A DNA stretch of 64,000 nt from Hofstenia miamia (lineage: Eukaryota; Xenacoelomorpha; Acoela), in contig SCFE01000026.1 in NCBI GenBank assembly GCA_004352715.1, forward strand, positions 44,643 to 108,642. The letters are read 5' to 3'. Each line of letters begins with the position of its first letter. The first letter of the stretch is position 1. This document shows, piece after piece, positions 57,838 to 64,000 of the stretch. A program made the position numbers and the translations under genes. Under the pieces are notes generated by a model. The model was given only the letters and a program-made list of their open reading frames with translations, was not told the DNA's origin and ran no database searches.

Positions 57838-58350
57838 TCTGTTGAAACTCTTAGCTTCATCCAGTTCTGAAGCACATGTCGCTGCTATGAAGAAATTGTG
57901 TGGCCAACTATGGTACCTAAGCTGATTGCACTGGACTTTTTTGATCGTAACGTTGATGCAGTAGAGAAAAAAGCCATGGTAGATGCACTCGCTCATCAAG
58001 GAACACATAAACCACCACAGAAGCGCATTACGGTAGACCATGCCACAATCCACAACAAACAGCTGCATGATTTTGTTACACACAATACAAGGAATTTCTT
58101 CCAAATTCTACGCATTCCAGATTCATTCCTCTCTGCAGAGCCTTGTACATGGTTGATCAATGAGAGCTACCTGGAAGCTGAATCAGTCATCAGTGAACTG
58201 CGTGTAGTGAATGACACTGCTGAACGTGGTGTAGCACTGATGCAGAAAATGAAGACCAAATGCAGTTTACATTGCAAATTGTTAAGGAACATCATATGCG
58301 CTTTCCTGACTCATCTAAGTCGACAACTGTTCAAGCACTGCAGGAACTAA
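57838..58350 (+). pseudogene. C-terminal part of the same transposase-like protein
   Basis: Begins LLKLLASSSEAHVAAMKKLC, shifts frame near 57905, then LIALDFFDRNVDAVEKKAMV, LHDFVTHNTRNFFQILRI and SELRVVNDTAERGVALMQ. The 'VVNDxAERGVxLxQ' motif near the C-terminus is a strong marker of this family and holds an acidic catalytic-type pair. The last residues (HCKLLRNIICAFLTHLS) are out of frame relative to family members. The ATG at 57898 is internal. Confidence 0.65.
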
Positions 58351-58603
58351 ACCAGTAATTTGTAATATGTGTTGGAACGTTTAACATAAAACTGTTTGCT
58401 TAGTATGTATGTTTATTACTTTGACTTACAGCAGGCAATCTATTCTATAGGCCGGTTATGCAAAACTTCACTCGCATTGAGCATACCCTAAATATTAACC
58501 AATTAAGAAAAAAATTTACCAATAATGTTAATTCATATAGTAGATTAAAATAATAGGGTGGGAGGTTAAAATTTTGAAAGTTGAAAAATAAGGACCACCC
58601 TAA

Positions 58604-59749
58604 TATATATATATATATATTAACTGCAAAATTATACACACTATAGTAGCAGAAATTCCAAAAAACTGGAAAATAGCTGCATAGTGCTTCTAGTAACCAA
58701 TTTCTAATGAAAAAAATAAGTTTTTGAAAAATTCATGTTCAAATGTTTTTTTGCCATAGTTCCAAGAGCTGAAAATAAAAAATTATTTATCCGAAATGTA
58801 CTAAAAGCTAATATGCTTTCCCAATTTTGCACAAACAGCTGAGTATATATATATATATAGGGCGGTTGTGCAATTCTGCACAAAATTTTGTATGCATTGC
58901 GCAGTTGAGTTTTTAAGATTGCACACGAACCCTGGTATTTACCATATTAGTAGTAAGAAGAACTTCATATCTGATATACTGCATTTTAAATAAAAATAGA
59001 TTTTAGAATAGCACAATTATTTTTCAGATATTGATCAAAGATTTAACATGGTTTAAGAAAATTTTTATTCACCTAAAAATATGTATTCTTAGTAGTATAA
59101 TTCAAATGTATCTATATACATTTGAATTTAAAAATGGATAAATGTACTTCATACAATAAAAAATGTTCCAATACATTTAGCGCAATACTAAATGCATTTT
59201 AAATTTACTTAAATCAAGTATTACTAGGAAATTTGGAATTTAGATTTGATAAAACTCTAATTAATTCAATCAACTACCGGCGCCTATGTCTATACAGTAT
59301 ACACAAAATATTTGTGCAGTGTAATTTTTCATTGATTATTAAGTAGCTGTTAACATTTTTTGTTGCCAAACAATCACTAATCCAAAATCCAACATTTTTG
59401 AAAAAAATTCAAATATTTTTTTTAAGGAATATTTAGAAAAATATCAAAAATATAATTAAAACAAATAGCAATACACTGTGCATCTATAGTCAACACATAA
59501 TAAATTTAATAAATTGTGTACATTTATAGTGGTGATTTCAGCATTATATTATACATGTTTTTCTTATCAAACTATTGTTTACTCTACACAGAATTTTTCA
59601 TCAACACTACTGCAATTCTGTTTGTTAACTGTGCAAACTGCTGTTTACTCTACAAAGAATTTTTCATCAACATTATTAAAGTTCCATTGGATGGCGCTTT
59701 AGAGATACAATTGAAATCTTCTCGTTAATATTGAAACAAGACTTTTTTT
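58604..59749. other. AT-rich stretch with (TA)n tracts and a small direct repeat
   Basis: TA tracts at 58604-58620 and 58842-58859. From 59575 to 59680 a ~70-bp block repeats (TGTTTACTCTACA and AGAATTTTTCATCAACA twice). No gene recognised. Confidence 0.5.
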
Positions 59750-59839
59750 GACTTATTCCAACTATTTTTGAGGATGAGCGAGTTGAGAATCAACCAACAG
59801 CAGACTGATTTTGAAAAATCTCTATTGCATTTAAACATC

Positions 59840-60040
59840 TTGTTCAACATCTTCATCCAGGGAAGGCCGGCCACTTCTTGGAGCATCAGCTACTGATCCA
59901 GTTCTTTTAAACTTATTTACCAATCGTGTTACAGTTGATTCTGGAAATGGTTTCTTATGCACATTCCTTTGAGTCTTGAATACAAGAATAGCTGCATTGT
60001 GCTTTGACCATTTTGGTGAAATAACTTTATTAATAGCAAC
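59840..60040 (-). pseudogene. Mariner-type transposase, N-terminal helix-turn-helix fragment
   Basis: Minus-strand reading: SPKWSKHNAAILVFKTQRNV, then KPFPESTVTRLVNKFKRTGS, then VADAPRSGRPSLDEDVEQD. The order 'tvtRLVnkFxxTGSVxDxxRSGRP' is the recognition-helix and linker of the helix-turn-helix that opens many mariner/IS630-type transposases (the DUF4817-like domain). The frame ends in stops beyond 59840, and no catalytic part is visible. A similar-looking but unrelated Tc1 fragment is at 3.5-4.0 kb. Confidence 0.75.
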
Positions 60041-60763
60041 TTATCTTCGATTTTAATGTTACTAAAATTAGGAATTGGCCCTAGAAAAATAAATTAGCAA
60101 ATTACTTTTTGCGTGACTTTATCCCCAACTTGTATATATATATATATATATATATATTGTGGCATAATCTGGTGAGTAACAAAGAAATACAATGAAAGGC
60201 AACTAAGACTATCAGCAAACTTTGATTTAATTATATTTCTTGTAATAACACATTTATCATTTAATTTTTGTAAAACAATTTTAAGTGCAGTTGCAAGATA
60301 ATGGTTGTCAGCAAATTGCTAAAAGACTAAACCAATAAATTAGTAATGACGTTGCATAATAGAAGCAGACGAAGGAATCAATAAACAATTGTAAATTATG
60401 AACAGGTACATGTCAATTGTTTATCTGCTCGTGCAATTTTGATTATAAATATAGATTGTAATAGAATTATCGAGTGATGAATTAAGTTTCACCGGGTTTA
60501 TCTTTTTTGTATTATCAGGTTTAATTATAAATGGCAAAAGAAAGCTAAACGTTCGAGCTCATGAGTTGTTCCAAATTGTTTCCCAAATTCAAATAAAGGA
60601 CTTTTGGAGCAGCTGAACAATTAGACATTCATCCCGTGGTGCAGCCAGTAGCTTGATATCAAATGTGTGCTCTTAAGTTAGGTATATGAGTAGGGTTTTT
60701 TTATTCATTTAGCTTTCTAATAAATTCATTCAAAATAATAAGAACATGTCATCAAATACCCAC
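60041..60763. other. No recognisable gene; includes a (TA)n tract
   Basis: TA tract at about 60134-60158. The rest is AT-rich. Confidence 0.45.
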
Positions 60764-61528
60764 GTAACCAAATACTGGTGGACCACCAGTGGCAGATACG
60801 GTGGCCCACCAGGTGGGTTTTGGCTATCCGTGCACCAGTGGCTAGCTGGTGGTCCACTGTTGGCTAATTGGTGGGCCACTGGTGGCAAAAATATGATTTA
60901 AGCATTAGAGCAATGTCTCAAATGTAGCAACATCAAACTTTTATATTAATAGAGTTTAAACATTGCAGTTTAAACTAACACAAACCCAACAAAGGGTGGA
61001 AGGAAATGCCAGCAAGCTCACAATTTACATTAAATTAAGATTGACAATGAAAAGTATAAAGAATTTTTTATTATAACCAATAACAACAAGCACACAAAAA
61101 TGCCCAATTTAGATTTAATTTTCAATTTCCAAAGAAATTGCAATTTTTAAACATTATTTTTTCCATTAATTAAAAATATATTTTGCCCAATTTTAGGTAT
61201 TCATGTAGACATTGATTTCAAGGTCCACAAATAATCGTGATAAATTATTTTGAAATTTCATTCCGCCTATATATCTTATAATTTTTGCAAACGGAAATTG
61301 CAAAAAAGCATTCACAATGAATTTTATATGTTTATGACATCGAAGAGAGCATAATAATGAATAATATTTTACTTGCAAGCATTAGCTCATATATTATTTA
61401 TGATTAAGAGTAAATCAGATGTCACTAGTGGTCCACCAGTGGTCCACTGGTGGGAACTGGTGGCCGCCCATGCCACTCATTCCCCACCAGGGAACCACTG
61501 GTAGTGGCTACACGGGTAGCTGGATGGC
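60764..61528 (-). mobile_element. Inverted copy of the CCACCAGTGG-array element (element C)
   Basis: The reverse complement of this segment aligns with element A (2164-2945) through both end arrays and the core. Shared features include the boundary CCACCAGTATTTGG-TACGT, the GTTTAAAC-GCAATGTTT block and ATATATGAGCTAATGCTTGC. Its other end is longer than in A and finishes at CCAGCTACCCGTGTAGCC (about 61502-61524). No ORF. Differences between copies include single-base changes and small indels, so they are separate insertions rather than an assembly duplicate. Confidence 0.75.
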
Positions 61529-62193
61529 TAACTTTAGGCTAACCTACAATTTTAGATCCAAATTCTTATGGTATATCTTAACAAGCTCTATTATACATAC
61601 ACGGTGCCTACGAGCCCCGACCTATAATACATGTGTATTAATTACTATTTTGATTGTCATTGTTTATGACTTATATGTCGGACTACTTAAATTTTCTTTA
61701 TTGCTGACTGTATTGATTTTTCACATGTACGTAGGAGTTATTTATCTGTATCTATATATAGGGCTATTTCTATGTAAGATCTATAGCAAGCTAAAGCATC
61801 CAGGTTGCAAGTATTCATTTATTTCCATAGTCAAGTATAATAAGAACAATCAATTCACTACATTGATTAGAAATTCCAATGTCCACGCACTGAGAACATT
61901 CCCTTGCACTGAGGCTTGTTTGTGAGTCACAACCAAGTCCATGGTAACTATCTTCATTCTTCCTTTTATTACATTGCTTGGCGTCAGGTTTCAACCCTGA
62001 ATAACATCTCGCTGTCAATCTAAATGGAGTTTAATTTGTGATAGTATTTTAAAGTATTTGTATAAAGTGGAACTTATGGCAATCGGATCGAAAGCTTAAT
62101 TAGTTTGGATCATACACGTAGTGGAAGGAAGTCATTAGTAGTAATTTGGTTCAGTCTTAATTAATAGTCCATTCTAACCGTTCTGCAGATTCT

Positions 62194-62198
<5 letters not shown>
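61529..62198. other. No recognisable gene
   Basis: Two overlapping frames on opposite strands (61419-61925 plus, 61815-62018 minus) have no recognised content. The first starts inside element C, so is unlikely to be a gene. Confidence 0.4.
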
Positions 62199-62228
<30 letters not shown>

Positions 62229-62842
62229 NATTTATACGGGCAATAAGTATAAATCACAAAATATATAGGCTTGCTTTGGTAAAGGTTGTCAAATATATAT
62301 GGGCGCCAAGTATATAGGGGGCGCTATGTATTATTTTGAACCAAGATTGGACCCTAAGCATGTTTCTTCAAAATTTTGACATCAGAAATGGCTTAAGCAC
62401 GTAGTTTACTGACTCTGATAAAAAAACAGGCGAAAATCGGACATATTCTGACAGAAATCGGAATTTTAGACAAGGCCAGAAGCGGACCTCATTTTCACTG
62501 GGAAAAACTGCATATTGACATGAAAATAATATCAGATATTGAACAACGCCCAAATTTTTTGAAAATGTAAAAATTAGTTACAAAACATATTCATAGCTGT
62601 TGAAATGGCAATAAATCCAATTTTTTCAACAATATTTTTCATTTTTTTTCATTTTTTTATATATTTTTTGAGAATTGCTTCCTTTGAGCCTAAATTTGGT
62701 GTGTAGCTATTAAATGAACCCTAAAGGATTCTCATTGTGTGATTTTTTTGACGTTAACTGGCTGAACTGCATGCGGGCGTTAAGAATGGGGAAAATCGGT
62801 GGTCACAGGTGCTCAGTATAAAACCCATAGTACCTATCGCCC

Positions 62843-62877
<35 letters not shown>
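62199..62877. mobile_element. TIR element inserted in (TA)n
   Basis: A ~620-bp segment between TA tracts has inverted ends: ATTTATACGGGCAATAAGTA at 62230-62249, and TACCTATCGCCCATATAAAT near 62831-62850, whose reverse complement is ATTTATATGGGCGATAGGTA (17 of 20 identical). A single N (62229) lies at the left edge. No ORF of interest. A copy of the right end reappears at 63870 after another N. Confidence 0.75.
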
Positions 62878-62961
62878 NNNNNNNNNNNNNNNNNNNNNNN
62901 NNNNNNNNNNNNNNNNNNNNNNNNNNNNNNNNNNNNNNNNNNNNNNNNNNNNNNNNNNNNN
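62878..62961. other. Assembly gap (84 N) within (TA)n
   Basis: Unresolved length of a TA microsatellite; both sides are pure TA. The apparent Tyr-Ile repeats in this region are translations of TA and not protein. Confidence 0.95.
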
Positions 62962-62993
<32 letters not shown>

Positions 62994-63218
62994 CTAGTTT
63001 GAAAGCCACCATAAATGATGTCTTTCAAACCCATTTTTATATGTTTTATATTATATTAATCAACCCAACCTAATCCAAAGTGTTGCAAGAAATATTACAT
63101 ATCTCTCTTACGCCCTGGTGTGCATTATATCCCAATTGATTTTAGGCCATGAGTCATTTTGTGAGAAATCCATAGAAGGGTATGCTACTAATGATAATGA
63201 CCTGATTCATTAAACACA

Positions 63219-63739
63219 TGGGTAATGATTGAACATTATTTTTTAGAAGACAAAGTAAACCAATGACTATTCAATGTGTATGGTGAAATTGTAATTTAGG
63301 TTCAAATTTGAGTCTACTTTCGTGGCGGAATCTATTTATTTGGAGAATGAGAATGAAGAATCAATTCACTTTATTATCAATAAAAATACAATTTCAAGCG
63401 AGTTGTAAAAAATTATTAAACAAACATTTGCCATATGAAAAAAATATGAGCCCTATGACCACTTAGCAACTATTTCAGAGTACTCATGACCACGAGCATC
63501 ATGACCACCAGGGGCAAATTCACATGGTAATGATGTGAACATTATTTTTTAGAAGATAAAGTAAACAACGACTATTCAATGTGTAAGGTGAAATTGTAAT
63601 TTAGGTTCAAATTTCAGTCCACTATCATGGCGGAATATATTTATTTGGAGAACGAGGATGAAGAATCAATTAACTTTATTATCAATAAAAATACAATTTC
63701 AAGCGAGTTGGAAAAAATTATTAAACAAACATTTGCCAA
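63219..63739 (+). repeat. ~220-bp direct duplication (63219-63440 and 63521-63739)
   Basis: Both copies contain GAACATTATTTTTTAGAAGA, GTGAAATTGTAATTTAGG, TATTTATTTGGAGAA and CAATTTCAAGCGAGTTG. They differ by about 20 substitutions, so this is a real duplication rather than an assembly duplicate. Only the second copy keeps the ATG and an open frame. Confidence 0.85.
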
Positions 63740-63868
63740 AGGAACTCCTGCTAACAAAAGAATTTCTGAAGCGTTTTTTGAATACAATCATGTGAAAGAA
63801 TATGCTCCAAATTCTTGTATAACTTCTTTGATATGCTTCTATCACAAAGATGTTATTAAAAATGAAAG
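63627..63868 (+). CDS. Unrecognised acidic protein, N-terminal part, cut at a single N
   Basis: From ATG at 63627, 80 codons are open: MAEYIYLENEDEESINFIIN, then TISSELEKIIKQTFAKG, FEYNHVKEYAPNS and FYHKDVIKNE, up to the N at 63869. It is acidic and helical with no recognised domain, signal peptide or membrane segment. The upstream duplicate reads nearly the same protein but lacks the ATG (GTG) and has two stops. Sequence after the N is an unrelated copy of 62838 onward, so the true downstream part is missing. Confidence 0.4.
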
Positions 63869-63874
63869 NCGCCC

Positions 63875-63912
<38 letters not shown>

Positions 63913-64000
63913 CTAGTTTGAAAGCCACCATAAATGATGTCTTTCAAACCCATTTTTATATGTTTTATATTATATTAATCAACCCAACCTAATCCAAAGT
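63869..64000. repeat. Duplicate of the 62838-63081 region joined at a single N
   Basis: After N at 63869 the sequence CGCCCATATAAAT-(TA)n-AACTAGTTTGAAAGCC repeats 62838-63081, here with a short uninterrupted TA tract instead of the 84-N gap. Most likely an unmerged contig overlap. Confidence 0.8.

Larger units (their letters stand above)
55258..58603 (+). mobile_element. DNA transposon with perfect 16-bp TIRs inserted in (TA)n
   Basis: TTAGGGTGGTCCTTAT at 55258-55273 is the exact reverse complement of 58588-58603, and both sides are flanked by TA tracts. Length is 3346 bp, of which about 670 bp at 57164-57836 is probably an assembly duplicate. One transposase-like gene lies inside on the plus strand. 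Target duplication would be TA or a longer TA string and cannot be resolved within the microsatellite. Superfamily unassigned: the protein belongs to a group I recall from many invertebrate genomes, but I cannot place it in hAT, Kolobok, IS3EU or another class from sequence alone. Confidence 0.85.

Noticed and set aside
58604-58859. A short element between the TA tracts at 58.6 and 58.85 kb
   Set aside because: Inner ends show only a weak TGCAAAAT resemblance, not enough for TIRs.
61419-61925. 168-codon ORF as a host membrane protein gene
   Set aside because: It begins inside the array of element C, and its hydrophobic content follows from T-rich DNA; no recognised domain or gene structure supports it.
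62799-63034. Tyr-Ile repeat 'proteins' on both strands, also at 63699-63992
   Set aside because: These are translations of (TA)n and N; the same strings arise in several frames and on both strands.

Overview
The window looks like AT-rich, repeat-dominated genomic DNA from an invertebrate animal. This is inferred from the element mix: CR1-like non-LTR retrotransposons with 2A-like motifs, a Maverick/Polinton-type DNA polymerase, and hAT-like, P-like, Tc1/mariner-like and Ty3/Gypsy remnants. The base composition and many (TA)n tracts also fit. No rRNA, tRNA, CRISPR array or bacterial-style operon is visible, and I found no convincing intact host gene. Nearly every recognisable coding segment is a broken transposable element. 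The species cannot be fixed from sequence alone.

Layout. 0.5-2.2 kb: a PHD-finger ORF1 and an endonuclease tail of a CR1-like element around a 681-base gap. 2.2-2.9 kb: a MITE-like element with arrays of palindromic CCACCAGTGG words at its ends; an inverted sister copy lies at 60.8-61.5 kb. 3.5-4.0 kb: Tc1-like transposase fragment. 6.4-7.4 kb: exactly 1000 Ns. 7.4-9.9 kb: Polinton-type pieces (a structural-protein-like tail head-to-head with a protein-primed type B DNA polymerase). 10.4-10.7 kb: 63-bp tandem repeats next to an unrecognised 190-residue ORF. 13.8-17.9 kb (minus): the best preserved non-LTR element, with an SGNH-esterase-like ORF1 and an ORF2 whose N-terminus carries a consensus 2A-like motif. 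20.7-21.1 kb: P-element-like transposase tail. 22.3-23.1 kb: a diverged relative of the 2.2-kb element whose end arrays use a different palindromic word, AAACAACGTTGTTT. 28.6-31.0 kb: a second 2A-type non-LTR element with a degraded 2A. 31-32.2 kb: an internally deleted gag/integrase retroelement. 34.2-34.7 kb: mariner-like fragment. 35.5-41.8 kb: a mosaic of alternating copies of one hAT-like family. 43.3-52.9 kb: a Ty3/Gypsy element between two ~795-bp direct repeats, with an unusual extra ORF after pol. 55.3-58.6 kb: a DNA transposon with perfect 16-bp terminal inverted repeats inserted in (TA)n. 59.8-60.1 kb: mariner-type helix-turn-helix fragment. 62.2-62.9 kb: another TIR element inside (TA)n. 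63.6 kb: a short unrecognised ORF whose upstream duplicate is broken.

The genes do not form a pathway; the window is a record of successive insertions. Three results stand out. First, a group of non-autonomous elements appears to keep a common core and similar ends while the palindromic word repeated at the ends changes. Second, two separate non-LTR elements put a 2A-like motif behind a hydrophobic N-terminus. Third, several elements sit in (TA)n microsatellites. Large direct duplications abutting single N bases (8866, 26806, 57837, 63869) are most likely assembly artefacts and should not be read as biology.
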